NCBI GenBank assembly: GCA_947247005.1
Contig: OX365955.1
Span: 37,055,822 to 37,119,821 of the forward strand
DNA from: Spisula solida
Lineage: Eukaryota > Mollusca > Bivalvia > Venerida > Mactridae
Direction of reading: 5' to 3'
Length of the DNA: 64,000 nt
The notes below the pieces were generated by a model. That model searched no databases. It saw only the letters and a list, made by a program, of their open reading frames with translations, and was not told the DNA's origin. The first letter of the stretch is position 1; every line of letters begins with the position of its first letter. Shown here piece by piece: positions 1 through 11,476 of the stretch. A program made the position numbers and the translations under genes.

Positions 1-130
1 ACTGCTTTCGCTTTGAGTGTTAGTCTGTGATGTACAGGGTTTGATCCCAGGCTGCATCATTATCTCATACCAAAGAGGAAATAAAAATGGTTCCAGTAAC
101 GAGCACTTCCTTACTATCTAGACACTTTAA
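1..130 (+). repeat. 3' part of a tRNA-derived SINE-like repeat
   Basis: The first bases contain a box-B-like stretch (GGGTTTGATCCC, near 38-50) followed by an unpaired tail resembling the core of mollusc tRNA-derived SINEs (ACCAAAG then AAAAATGGT, then a CTTCCTTACT block). The left part, with box A, lies outside the window. No second copy in the window confirms it, so the call rests on resemblance alone. Confidence 0.4.
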
Positions 131-215
131 AGCCACATTATCTCTCCCAAGACCTTTTTTCCAATCACCCAGTAAATACACTAATAACAAGGAATTGGGG
201 TATTTTTCACTAATT

Positions 216-763
216 CACCATATCGACATTACAACATAAAACCCGTTTTCCGGGATTACGGAATTAATTGAGCGACAATGTGCGAGATATTCCGAATGTA
301 CGTCAGGGGGGGGGGACGGATATAGCGTATAGAGCAACTAGGTACAAAAATCGCGATTATTTAAGGCAAATGATAAGAATTTGTAAAAAGTCTTACTAGA
401 AAACAATGACAACACAATTTTACGACCTCGCTGATAATATTTTCGCCTAAATGATATGTTTAACTTGAAAAATGCGTATTTTTATCGACATCGGTATCGA
501 GCCACGGAAGCGGCCGTGTATAATAAAATGCAATATTTCAAATATAAAGCATTTTTTAGGATAATTCTTGCTAAAGTTTAAAAACAAAGATGTTTAACGA
601 TAATGTGTAATAATTATTTTATATGTTTTCATGTTTAAACGTTGAAAAAAGAAGAATTATATACACTCCCGCTATACCGCTTATTGCTCGCTAACCCCCT
701 GACCGTGAACTTTCGGTTCCAGAAAAACGGGTTTTATTGAGTAATGTCGATATCGAGAATGAC
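216..763. mobile_element. MITE with inverted ends and an 8-bp direct repeat
   Basis: Inverted arms lie at about 220-252 and 719-753: TATCGACATTAC, then AAAACCCGTTTT, on both sides in opposite orientation. An exact 8-bp direct repeat CACTAATT flanks the segment (208-215 and 764-771), which fits a hAT-type target duplication. The outermost bases of the two arms do not match well, so the exact ends are uncertain. There is a poly-G run near 307-315. No coding capacity is seen. Confidence 0.55.
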
Positions 764-1163
764 CACTAATTAACGAAAGAATGTTAAATTTATCTGTCGA
801 AATAGTATGCCAAAAATGGCAGTCAAGTAAAATGAATGGATGACAAAATACTAACTTTGCAAGAATTGCTTCCCCTAGAGTTTTGGCTCGTGCGTCGATT
901 CGTTACAACGTCTTTTTTCTTCGCTCTACAAAAAAACTACCAATTGTCTTCTGAAACGTTGCTGATTGATCTGATGTAGTGAAATTTGGTTTGATTTTTA
1001 AAATCTATAAACATATTTTGATACTTTCTTAACTCATAAATATATCGAAGTTACTTGGTGAGTAGGAAAACCCAACTTTTTCCTTACACTTGGCCTTCTA
1101 TTCAAAATGGCCATGACCTTTCATTTGTTTTCCAATTGACTTCTGGTACGAAGATAAACAAAC
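764..1163. other. No gene; probable LINE 5' leader
   Basis: AT-rich sequence between the MITE and the first LINE start codon. Part is likely the LINE 5' untranslated region, but its start cannot be placed without other copies. Confidence 0.3.
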
Positions 1164-1430
1164 ATGTTTACAGGTATCTTACTAAACTTCCTGTTGTTGT
1201 CATTTGTTATTAATTTCTGTCCAGCACCAAAATATTTTCCAGAAAATTACCTATTTGTGTGTTCTTCCAATTTTACTTCGAATCATATGTCAACAAAGCC
1301 CCTATGTTGTGCAGCTACAATATCGCAAGTTATGAGAGCGCGGTTAAAATTTCCTCGATCTCTTCCGGTAGAAATCCATAAGAATAAAGCAGTTTTTAAT
1401 CTTGCTATCCTTTTGTTGTCCATGTCAAGT

Positions 1431-1454
1431 GATATTGAGACCAACCCATGACCT
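1431..1454 (+). other. 2A-like ribosome-skipping motif, inactivated
   Basis: The codons read D-I-E-T-N-P-stop-P. The consensus is DxExNPGP, so the glycine codon (GGA in the consensus) is TGA here at 1449-1451. It is preceded by the usual hydrophobic run (ILLLSMSS). 2A-like peptides ahead of non-LTR ORFs are known from sea urchin and mollusc elements. The frame downstream stays open into the PHD finger, so the stop looks like a single late change. Confidence 0.75.
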
Positions 1455-3017
1455 ATTTATTGCTGCAGTACATGTGACGAAGAAATTCATGATATAGATC
1501 CAGCAGTAGAGTGTGATAAATGTGCTCAGTCGTACCATATTTCTTGTCAAAATTTTAATTCAGATTGGTATCAACAGTTAGTTGATAACGATACATCTTT
1601 TGCCTGGACATGTAGCTCTTGTGCCAATCTTAACCTCTCCAACATCTCCAGGAGTAGTAAACTGTCAGTTTCCTCTCAGAATAGTTTCAGTTCATTGAGT
1701 GATGTATGTACACATTCCCAAAATACAAATACTGTTCCCAAACCCTTGATCTTCATCAACAAGTTGAAGATTATATGTGTTAACTGTCAATCAATAATTA
1801 ACAAGAAATTAGAATTTCAGATCTTTATAGAAAATGAGAAACCAGACATAGTTGCTGGTACTGAGTGTGGTTAAAAAAAGATCATTAGGCCATCCTTAAA
1901 AAAGTGTTTGTTTGCCCTTACGCGACCGACTGGTGAAAATAGCCGCGACTCACTTTTCTTTAACACAACAGCTAAAAAAAATTTTTTTTTATATCTACGC
2001 AGCCATAGGTCGATAAAAAAAAGTCTAATAAAATTGGCCCAAAAAAACGACTCGACTTATGGCTGCCGTATACAAAAATGAAACACTGTACTTAACATTT
2101 TTCGAGGAAACGTGATCAAAGTAGAGTTGTCAGTATATATATAAAAAAGACAAATCCTATTAAATTGGTTGTTATAAATACATCGCATAAATAAAAAAAA
2201 TATCAGAATTTAATTATTATAATCTTACATAAAAGCCGTTATTTATCCACACCTAAATAAATGAACAGCTTTTACATCCATCAAAACAATTTTAAATTGC
2301 ATTATCGGTAAATACACGTGGGTAAAACAAACCATTACAAACATCGACACGTAATTAAATGACCCCCAATATAATTGTACATTAGCCTAAACAATGTGAA
2401 AGCTGCCACAAATGTCCTCACTACAACAAGTACATCAAAAGACACCGCCTTCTCGACCGACATCAAAGGAATTCCTATCAAAGACACACCGCTTTCTCCT
2501 TGAGATGAAAGGAACCCACATCTAAGACAAGCACCGTGATGGCTGTCAATCAATTTAAACCACACCCATCGCAGCTGCAGTGCACCATTTAATTGATTGA
2601 TTTAGTTTTTCATTGGTCAGTTGGATGTTGGGAGAATTTCACTAATTTATATTATAGTATATGCACTAGGTGTGAGAATTTGTCAGATTTGTACTTATAG
2701 TATATGCATTAGTTGGGAGAATATATACGTACTTGATACACTGACTTTTGGGATGGTAAATACCATGAACTAACCGGTGTTATTTCAATAGCTTTATTTA
2801 TTGTTTATTTTCAACAGGCAATTAAATAGCCGTGGGGGGCGTTTATACGAGTTCTGACAGTCTCTGGATTGTTTTTTTCGGAAAATGCATCGCCCCCGTG
2901 GGCGATAATACGAGGTAATACTGTATATGGGATTAAAGCTAAACAGTCAACTTCAACTAAAAAGTTAGCAAAGGTAATGGATTTATTCTTCAACTGTGAC
3001 GACGAGGAGTTTGATGG

Positions 3018-3295
3018 ATTTTAGGCTTTATTGCTTTGCACATGTCTGTTGGTCGGTAGGTCAGTCGGTAGACCAAATGGTTTCCGTTCAATAACTCCAG
3101 AACACTTTGCCCTAGCATCTTCAAAAAGATAATGCCTTAGCATCTTCACACCTCACATGACCATTGGTCAGCAACAGTAGCTGACCCCTATTGATTTTCA
3201 GGTCAAATGCCTTAAGGTGGCCTTGAACATAAATTACTACCAGTATTTTGGCTGCCATGGGGGCATAGATGTTTTACAAACATATCTTGTAAAGT
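3018..3295 (+). repeat. Dispersed repeat R1, degraded copy
   Basis: Matches the family at 10744-11166: GCTTTGCACATGTCTGT, then TGGTTTCCGTTCAATAACTC, ending GGCTGCCATGGGGGCAT and a TTTTACAAA tail. It lies inside the Harbinger-like element and is partly deleted. Confidence 0.7.
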
Positions 3296-3554
3296 TATGA
3301 TATAATACTATCAAAGCACTTCCAGAGTGAGCCATGTTAAAGCACTTAAGGAGCCTGGCTAATGGCTAAAATGAAATAGTGCAAACCATCACCCGGGTTA
3401 GCATTCTACAGAGGGGTGCTAATAGCCAATAGGAGCACATAACAGATACAGCTATACAGGGTGAGTTTGTGTACAATTTAATATACTAAATCTCAGATAC
3501 AACATACATACAACATATATAAGAAAAATCAGACACACACTGACACAGCAACCT

Positions 3555-3574
3555 AAAAAAAAAAAAAAAAAAAA
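3555..3574 (+). repeat. Poly-A run
   Basis: Twenty consecutive A, followed by a short CTAC repeat, inside the right part of the Harbinger-like element. Possibly the tail of a retrotransposed insert, but no body was recognised. Confidence 0.5.
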
Positions 3575-6500
3575 CCCTACCTACCTACCCACTGAAAAAG
3601 ATCTGGGTCGCGTAAGGGCAAACAAACAATTTTTTAAGGATGGCCTTATGATAATGAAATTTTTCCACCAGATATGGGATATTCCGTATATTCGCAATGA
3701 TAGAACAAAAGGTAAAGGTGGAGGAGTATTTTTACTCATTAAGTCCAATCTTACTGTTGCAGAACAACCACAATTTGTAACAGACTGTGAGATTATTTGA
3801 GTCAAAATTGATATTAAGGGTTGTAAACCTGTATTTGTGGCCTGTTATTACAGACCTGCAGAGTCAGACATGAACAGTATTCTAGAATTAGAAAAATCAC
3901 TAGGTCTTGTTCAAAAACTTAAAGGTAACAAGTTAATATTGGGTGATTTTAACCTTCCAAAATTCAAATGGGACATTGATTACACGCCTAATGTGAAACA
4001 AGGAACAAATATCCCACCAGTTTACGATAAATTTATTGATGTCATGAATGACAACAATTTGACTCAAATGGTTACTTAAAATACTCGTAATGACAATTTA
4101 CTTGATCTCTTTTTGACAACAAATTATACTCTTGTCAACTCTACTAAGGTCATTCCAGGTATAAGTGATCATGCCATTGTATCTACAACAGTAAATATCA
4201 GACCTTACATCTCTAAACAGAAACCCAGAAACATACCATTATTAAGGAAGGCAAACTGGCCTGAGTTCAAGTCTTTTATGCTCAAAGCAAAAGAATCTAT
4301 CCTAGAGGATGTAGATTCTGCCTCTGTTGATGATATTTGGAACAAATTCAAAAATGCTATTGAATGTGGTATCTCCAAATATGTTCCCCTTAAGAAACTT
4401 GGAAATAAAAGATCCTTGCCATGGATAAATAAAAGTATTAAAAAAATGATTAAAAAAAGGGACAAACTGTACAAAAAAGTAAAAGGAAATCAATCTAATG
4501 CTCAGCTCAAAAACAAATTTAAAACTCTGAAATTACTTATAGGAAAAGAAATTCAGAAATCCCATGTTACATACTTAGAAAGTATCCTCAACATAGTTAA
4601 ATGAGAATGAATGTTTAGGGCAAAATAAATTTGCAACAAAGAAACTACTCACTTTTGAAAAATTCAAAACAGGATTCTCAAAATGTATCACCCCCTCAAA
4701 GACCAAGTGACAGGTAGCTTAAAAACTGACAACTGTGAAAAGCAAATATATTGAACAAACAATTTCAGTCAATATTTTCTGACAGGTCACCTCTTTCTCT
4801 TAAACAAAACTCTCCAAACACTCTAAGGTATCCTGCCTTCACAATATTGTAATTACCCCATAATGGAGGATGTATCAATCAGCTCAAATGGAGTATTAAA
4901 ACTATTGGCACAGTTAAAGCCAGGAAAAGCAGCTGGTCCAGATTATATAAAACCTATAGCCCTAAGGAGCTCTGATACGAAATTCATGAAATCATTGTTT
5001 ATCTGTTTGAAAAATCCATTTCCTCAGGGACCATCCCAGACGACTGGAAAAAGGCATTTGTATGTCCAATTTTCAAAAAGGGGATACAAGCAACCCGGCA
5101 AATTATCGCCCGATATCTTTAACATGCATACTATGTAAAACACTTGAACATATTGTAGCCTCCAACATTACCTCTCATCTTACTGAAAATAACATACTAT
5201 ATGGCCTCCAGCATGGATTCCGGGAAAAGATATCATGTGAAACCCAACTCATACAATTAACTGATGAATTGATAAATAATGCTGTTAATCGTAAACAGAC
5301 AGACTTAATATTATTAGATTTCAGTAAGGCATTTGATAAAGTCAATCACTCTAAACTTCTACTAAAACTTCAGGACTATGGTATATCAACTCAAGTCCTA
5401 AAATGGTCAGAAGCATTCCTCTTAAATAGATCTCAAACTGTCATACTGGAAGGTGAAACATCTGAAGAAGTTCCTGTAACTTCGGGTGTCCCTCAGGGTT
5501 CAGTCCTCGGTCCGCTGTTATTTCTAATTTACATAAATGATCTACCAACATCCTTAAAATCCCAAGTGCGTCTATTTGCAGATGATACTGTTGTGTATCT
5601 CACTATCAACTCCCCAGATGAAAATAATACCTTACAAAATGACCTTAATCAATTGGAGCAATGGGAAAGTAATTGGGACATGGAATTCAACATCTTTCTA
5701 AAAGTAAAAAAGTAGTTAAATTTCAATATTTCCTCCATGGACAAGTTTTGCAATCTGTTGAAAGTGCAAAATACCTGGGTCTTGACATCACATCTGACTT
5801 AAATACACATATCAAAAGAATTACAACAAATGCAAATAAAACTCTGGGGTTTGTAAGGAGAAACATTAATACTTCAAATGCTAATGTAAAAACCTTGGCA
5901 TATAAGACACTTGTTCGTCCCCAAGTTAAATATGCTTCTTCTATATGGCATCCTCATACCAAAATTAACAACAATAAAATTGAAATGGTACAACGACGTG
6001 CCCTGAGATGGGTTTGCAATGATTACTCTCCTCATTCTAGTGTCACAGCCATGCAAAATAGACTGGGTTGGCGCTCACTCCATGACAGGCGACTTGATGC
6101 CGCCTTATAATGTTTTTCAAAATCTATCACCACCAAGTAGCCATCGATTTCCCACCATACATTCAAAAACCAAGTAAATTAATTAGAAATATGCATCCAT
6201 ACAGTTTTAGACAAATACAAGTCAAATCCAATTATCAGAAATTTTCCTTCTTTCCCCACTCAATTGTGCTATGGAATAGTTTACCAAGCCATGTGGCAAC
6301 CACAACTACTCTCGATGCTTTCAGGGTAGCTGTGGCTGACATACAATACTAATCAATCATTTAGCATCGTTGTTTGTTAATTTTTGGTTTGTTTTATCTT
6401 TTTTTTTTCTCTCTTCTTCTTACTGAAGTTATATTGACTGTTAATTATACTGTTTTATCCTTAACTGAGATTGGAACCCTCAGTTATGATCTATCAATCA

Positions 6501-6630
6501 ATACTCTAATCAATTTCTTGTCTTGTATATATAATCGGCGCACATAAATTGCCTCTTAATTTGTTCCATGTCTATAATACCAGAAATTGGTGTGGACATT
6601 ATCAAGAAGATAGATAGATAAAAATTGTGC

Positions 6631-7317
6631 ATTTTTCGTTTACAAATCATTTTTTTGTAAACAAACCAACTGGAAGTTGTATTTCGTTTTCTACCATATT
6701 ATGGTGTTTTCCACCTTTGGATCTCAACTAAGTGCACATAATTCATGGCTCTTCAAATAGGTTCCCAAGTTACTGCTTTTTGAAAATAGCTGTTTAAGGC
6801 CTAATGTGGCTTTAATATTATATCGTACAATTACAAAGATGTAATTATGCTGACCTTCGGTCAAGGACCAGTGTTCCCTCTCACGTACAATCTTACATAC
6901 ATCACTCAATGAAATACATGTACTCACTTACTCGGTGCTTGTACGAAAATTCCTGGGATAAAACCTGGCGACAGTCGGTAATTCAGCATTTGTTGTTCTA
7001 AATAAAAAAAGCAATCGTAAGCTGTTGATTGGTTGATAGTAAAAATTTCTGAATTCTTAACATTGAATCAGGCTCGTAAACTAAAGCAATGGTGCTATAA
7101 CCATTCTACTATTCTAGAACTGTCTGCATGATATGGGGCTGACAGACCACGGCTTCAGTACATAAACGAAACAGAGACTGTCCCTGGTTGAAATAAAACA
7201 ACCCAAGGATGACAGACACTAAAAAATTAGTAATAAAGTAAATATACTAAACAGGCTTCCATATAGCGACTATCAGAACTCTCTTTATTAAGATTTTAAA
7301 ATGAAAAAGGGGGCTTT
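6631..7317. other. No feature recognised
   Basis: AT-rich spacer between the LINE and the next inverted-repeat elements. I checked for an upstream EMC10 exon (signal peptide, acidic EHSF-like stretch, donor after the first codon base) and saw none. Confidence 0.4.
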
Positions 7318-8330
7318 CAGTGATTTTGTTTGGCCATTTTTAGGGCCGAATACAGACGCGTTCTGGGTCTTCCCAAGCGAAATAACCTCCATTGTTCCCA
7401 ATAAGTTATAATTTTCCCCAAAAAAGAATGCTTACATGTACATTCCCCTTTGGATCCTGCTAGGTGGTACACGTTTGTATAGCTTATTTGTATAGCTATT
7501 TTTAACCAAAAACAATCGATTTTGAAACTGGTTAAAGTCTTTGCTACATATCAGTTATATAATAATAAGTATAATCAGAAGGAAAGGCAAAATATGGACA
7601 TGAATTGTTATATATTATTAATACTCAAAACAATTCTTTTAATTTAATTCCCAATTTTGCGATTTTTCGCGCTAAATTTTCCCAACTTTATAGGCACAGG
7701 TAGGGTAATTTTTTTCAAGAAAAATCACTGGCTTTTTGGAAAGTGGACTAGCGCCACTGTCCTTGTAATTAGAGTCAAAGCTCATAGAAGCTTTAAATAC
7801 ATTGTGTATTACTGCTAAGAACTTACCACCAAAAAACTGGCCATACCCCTAACTTTAACGGGCCCCTGGGGGGTAAGTTTAGCCCCAAAAATAAATATGT
7901 GTGGGAACACTGAAGGATAACCCAATAAAGTGCAAGCACTTATATCCAATAGGTTCCTGTGTTTTTGCTGAAGGGATACAGTGATTTTTCTTGAACAAAA
8001 TTAAACAGCCTGTGCCTTTAAAATTGGGAAATTTAGCGCAATTTCGGAATTATTTTAAAAGATTGTTTTGGTTAAAATTGTACATAAATTGCTATTTTAT
8101 ACTGATAATACTCTAGTCATATGTTACATTGACTTTTGGAAGTTTGAAAATCCATTGTTTTGACTTTAAAACAGCTATACTGTAGTTGCTTTAAAACCAG
8201 TGAGCACAAAGGGGGGAAATCATGCATACTTTTTGGGAAAAAATTATGATTTTTTGGGAAAAATGGAGGTTATTTTGCTAGGGGAAGGGGCCTGTATTCG
8301 GCCCCAAAAATAGCCCAAAAAAAATCACTG
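7318..8330. mobile_element. Paired inverted MITEs with CAGTGATTTTT ends (hAT-like)
   Basis: The left outer end is CAGTGATTTTG at 7318 and the right outer end is AAAATCACTG at 8330. The same termini also occur internally (ending 7730, starting 7979). The arms 7318-7730 and 7979-8330 are inverted copies, sharing for example GGGCCGAATACAG, AATAACCTCCATT and the AGGCACAGG block. This is either one element with long arms or two MITEs inserted in opposite orientation. An 8-bp target duplication is not clear. Confidence 0.65.
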
Positions 8331-9049
8331 GGATAGCAAGTAGAAAAGACAGCAATGTGATACAAGGAATCCCAATCTCATTAAAATCAGAACCTAACAT
8401 TCAGCTTCGCTGTTAGATCTGACTACACTCTGTAGTAAATGACCTCTCTCCCACGCAGTGAGTCAGTCAGTTTGTAGCAACTAGTTAGACTGGCAACAGT
8501 CCTAGTGATTAATTTTGCTAAGACCAAAATACATCTTCATCTGCTTCTGCTTCAAACATCCAACTATTATAGTCAGGGTGGCGCTGTCAGAGCAAACAAT
8601 TATTAAAGAAATAAGTATGTTACGGGTGTAAAAGTGTAAAAGATAAAAAGACAGTATGTTACAGTTAAACTAGTTTTTGACCGGAATGTGCAAAGGAGAC
8701 AACTCTTGCAGTGAAAACATCCAAAGAAATAATGATCTCAAGACACTTGTCAATGAGCTAAACCCCTTTTTATGTTCAGTAGAAATCAAGAAATAGCTAA
8801 AAGTTACAGAAAATTGCAAGAGAATATCAATAATGGTCACCAGTGATATTAAAATACTATGCACAAGAACATATCAATACAAACAAAACATGGTGCAAGG
8901 CTAGCCACCTGTACACTTTCAGATTTGTGAAAGTAACATTTTGATTGGATGATTGAAAGGTCACTTGAACTTGACCCTGTATTGAGTACCATCAGATCCT
9001 ATATCAGTGTAAAGTAGTGAAGCGTTATATGGAGTTGATTTAAATGAGA
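8331..9049. other. No feature recognised
   Basis: Unique-looking AT-rich sequence without coding signal or clear repeat. Confidence 0.35.
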
Positions 9050-9053
9050 TTAA

Positions 9054-10592
9054 GGACGTTTGATACAGTTGTTAAATATGCGCATCATTTCTGCGCATAT
9101 ACCTTAAACGGGAATAGAGGCCGCGTTTGGCACTGGATCGTCATGAAAATTGGGCAAAATGTTTGTCGTTATACTATCTAGGGTTTGTATAAATATCGAT
9201 ATTTTAGGGTAAAAAATAATTTCACTGAGCAAATAATATGAACACACTCTGCGTGAAATAGCGGTTACATTTCCATTTATTTTTTGTGAAATTAGAAATT
9301 ATTACTTGGGTTACCTGTACCAATTTATAATGAGACACAGGGCTTCCTCTGGAGAATATTTAGCTTTCGCCACTACATTCGCCAAATGAAAAAAGTTGTC
9401 GCCACTTTAGTGCCACTTGGGCCAAATCTTTTCTAAAGATTTCTGTTGACTATATGTTCATGTATTACAAATATTACAATCATAGTAAATTGATCTTTTC
9501 TGTGTGTTTAAAACTTATAATGTTTCTATGTTTATGCACTAAAAGATTGCATTTCTTTTGTTTCTCTTATTTTGAGTGAAATCTTGATAGTATTAAGTTA
9601 CCAATGAAGAATCTATATAAATATAAAATAAGAAAACAGTCATTAATCTTTATAATCAAGCCAAAAGCCATGAAGAGGTACACCACCTGACCACAGCTGT
9701 AATAAACCTCCAGTAAACAATTTTAAAAACATACTTGTAGACTGATTCTTTAGAAAAAAATGTTAAAAATAAACCCTAAAAATATTTGTTTTGGTGCTTG
9801 ATTGTCTTGGGATATGGCCCTGATGATATTTAATTTTTTTGCACCATTTTACCGCCATTATACTGCAATTTTCATTGCAAAGAGACACATTTACGACGTA
9901 ACTGCAGCTAAAATAATTCTTGTTACATGCCAATTTCTTTTAAGTTTATATTTACTATACTTTCTTGGACATAATATGCAAATGTGAGTACTCTTTTGGT
10001 ATTAGAATATTTTTACGCGCAGATATTGAGTCGTTCTTACGCAATTTCACTAAGGTTTTTATGATATAGGGGGACAATAATGACGTCATAGCGCAAAAAG
10101 TAGTCACGTGACCTATCTTTTTTATTTAATATTTGGATTGAGTACACTTTTATCAACAAAATTAGCAATAAAAAATATGTTGGTCATCGAGGTCGTTTTT
10201 GAGCTACGGCCGATTTTGTGTATTTTTTTCTTTTTTAGCAGTCATTTTTCGTATATTTTGACAATACTTTTTTGTCAAAAATTTGTGAATTTTTTTTCAA
10301 TACCAAAAGTGTAAAGGAATGTTTCAATAATATGTGTTCGTTCATACGAACCCATGAAAATAATTTTAACAAGAAAAAATATCGATTTTAATGCAAAAAT
10401 GAATACATTGCGAAATATCAGAAATTTTGGTCATTTTCTTGAAAAGTGATGTTGCAAAAGGGCCCCATGACCCCTTAAATAGTACCGCAACATAACTTTT
10501 TTATTTCACATATTGCTTCAGTATATATTAAACTATAATTGTGCATATTTTTTGGTATCATTTAAAAAAAATAATAACCCTATCAAACGTCC
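9054..10592. mobile_element. TTAA-target transposon, 1539 bp
   Basis: The ends are inverted (GGACGTTTGATA at 9054, TATCAAACGTCC at 10592) and flanked on both sides by TTAA (9050-9053, 10593-10596). A TTAA duplication is the mark of piggyBac and Kolobok elements. The interior is AT-rich with no recognisable transposase, so it is non-autonomous. A more complex element with related ends lies at 56967-60502, and a lone left end is at 19897. Confidence 0.75.
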
Positions 10593-10923
10593 TTAAAGGA
10601 ATTCGGATGAGTCAGAGATACCCTAGCTCTTCAAGGTTCTTTAACAAGCCTGATGCATAGCACTCATACACATGAGACTACCTCTTGGTTACCAACCAGG
10701 TCATCTCTAAACTACTCTTTACCGGTACTTTTGGAAAAACAAGCTTTTTATGCCCCCCATCTTTGATGAGGGGGTATATTGCCTTGCACATGTCTGTCGG
10801 TCTGTCTGTCGTATAAAATGGTTTCCGTTCAATAACTCAAGAACGCTTTGACCTAGGATCTTCAAACTTAAGATGGAGGTTGGTAAGCAAGGGTAGATGT
10901 CCCCTATTGATTTTGAGGTTTGT

Positions 10924-10951
10924 AGGTCAAAGGTCAAGGTCACTGTGACCT
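10924..10951. promoter_or_regulatory. Nuclear-receptor site matches (DR1 plus palindromic IR3)
   Basis: 10924-10936 reads AGGTCA-A-AGGTCA (DR1). 10937-10951 reads AGGTCA-CTG-TGACCT, a perfect three-spaced palindrome equal to the estrogen-response-element consensus; the overlap also gives the ERR/SF-1 type TCAAGGTCA. These are pattern matches inside a repeat; function is not shown. Confidence 0.4.
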
Positions 10952-11091
10952 TCACCATTTCTGACTATTTATATGGTTTCTGTTCAATAACTCAAGAACG
11001 CTTTGACCTAGGATCTTCAAACTTTACAAGGAGGTTGGTCAGCAAGAGTAGATGACCCCTATTGATTTTGAGGTCAGTAGGTCAAAGGTCA

Positions 11092-11106
11092 AGGTCACTG
11101 CGACCT
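11092..11106. promoter_or_regulatory. Imperfect IR3 nuclear-receptor palindrome
   Basis: AGGTCA-CTG-CGACCT, one base off the palindrome, directly after a DR1 match at 11079-11091, in the second subunit of the same R1 repeat. Confidence 0.3.
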
Positions 11107-11476
11107 TCACCATTTCTGACTATTGGGCTGCCATGGGGGCATACGTGTTTTACAAAATCTCTTGTTAACTTCAGTTTGGTCAACATGACCACATCCGATT
11201 TTTATCAAAAAATGGCTCATAAGAAGCGCCTTGAAATGCCGATTGCACATATGCACGAGTCTTTAATAGGTCATAAGCAGTACTTACTTACGACCTTCTA
11301 ATTCTAAGCCAGCAAATTGTTTTCTTTAAAAATAGTAAAATTATGATAGTGATAATTGAAATGCAGGTCTCGGTGAAATCCCTGATAAATTTGATTTAAT
11401 ACTTTCAAGTATTGCATAATGTTCTATATTATGAGTTGATCTTATTCTTATAATTGTGATGGTCTTTTATTACATA

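Larger units (their letters stand above)
1888..3645. mobile_element. PIF/Harbinger-like element inside the LINE endonuclease
   Basis: Terminal inverted repeats of 40 bp (1888-1927 and 3606-3645) start with GGCCATCCTTAAAAAA and differ at one base. A 3-bp TTA direct repeat flanks it (1885-1887, 3646-3648). TWA target sites are typical of PIF/Harbinger. Removing the element and one TTA rejoins the LINE endonuclease codons. An internal hairpin (CAGCCATA..., 2000-2013 with 2052-2065) sits near the left end. No transposase was recognised, so it is probably non-autonomous. Confidence 0.8.
1164..6352 (+). pseudogene. LINE polyprotein remnant (2A / PHD / endonuclease / RT)
   Basis: The frame opens at the ATG at 1164 with a hydrophobic N-terminus and reaches a 2A-like motif (1431-1454) whose glycine codon is now TGA. 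It continues in the same frame through a Cys4-His-Cys3 PHD-like finger (1461-1632: CSTC, CDKC, HISC, CSSC) into the start of an endonuclease (ICVNCQS, about 1772-1795). After the inserted element it resumes at 3649 with FPPDMGY, then GDFN near 3940 and the catalytic SDH triad at 4164-4172. RT motifs follow: NYRPISLT (~5097), LLDFSKAFD (5311-5337), GVPQGSVLGPLL (~5485-5520) and FADDT (5575-5589). The end (SIWHP, RRALRWV, FPHSIVLWNSLP) is CR1-like and stops at 6350-6352. Stops and frameshifts near 3713, 3798, 4077, 4602, 5060 and 5700 make it dead. Known: such LINEs nick DNA and copy their RNA into the nick. Confidence 0.85.
1100..6630 (+). mobile_element. Broken CR1/L2-type LINE split by a DNA transposon
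   Basis: A non-LTR retrotransposon running left to right: 2A-like motif, PHD finger, endonuclease, reverse transcriptase and a C-terminal CR1-type region, then an AT-rich 3' tail ending in a short GATA repeat near 6607-6620, typical of L2/CR1 3' ends. The reading frame is broken by stops and small indels. A 1758 bp element interrupts it inside the endonuclease (1888-3645). The left end is approximate. Clade assignment is from motif order and style, not phylogeny. Confidence 0.85.
10744..11166 (+). repeat. Dispersed repeat R1, best-preserved copy
   Basis: Begins TTTATGCCCCCCATC, runs through GCACATGTCTGTCGG and two tandem subunits of about 145 bp (ATGGTTTCCGTTCAATAACT ... CACCATTTCTGACTAT), and ends GGCTGCCATGGGGGCAT. 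Related copies lie at 3018-3295, 15708-15912 and 46382-46926. Each subunit carries AGGTCA half-sites in ordered arrangements. Confidence 0.85.

Noticed and set aside
1..130. Functional tRNA gene
   Set aside because: Only a box-B-like stretch is seen; no complete cloverleaf or box A within the window.
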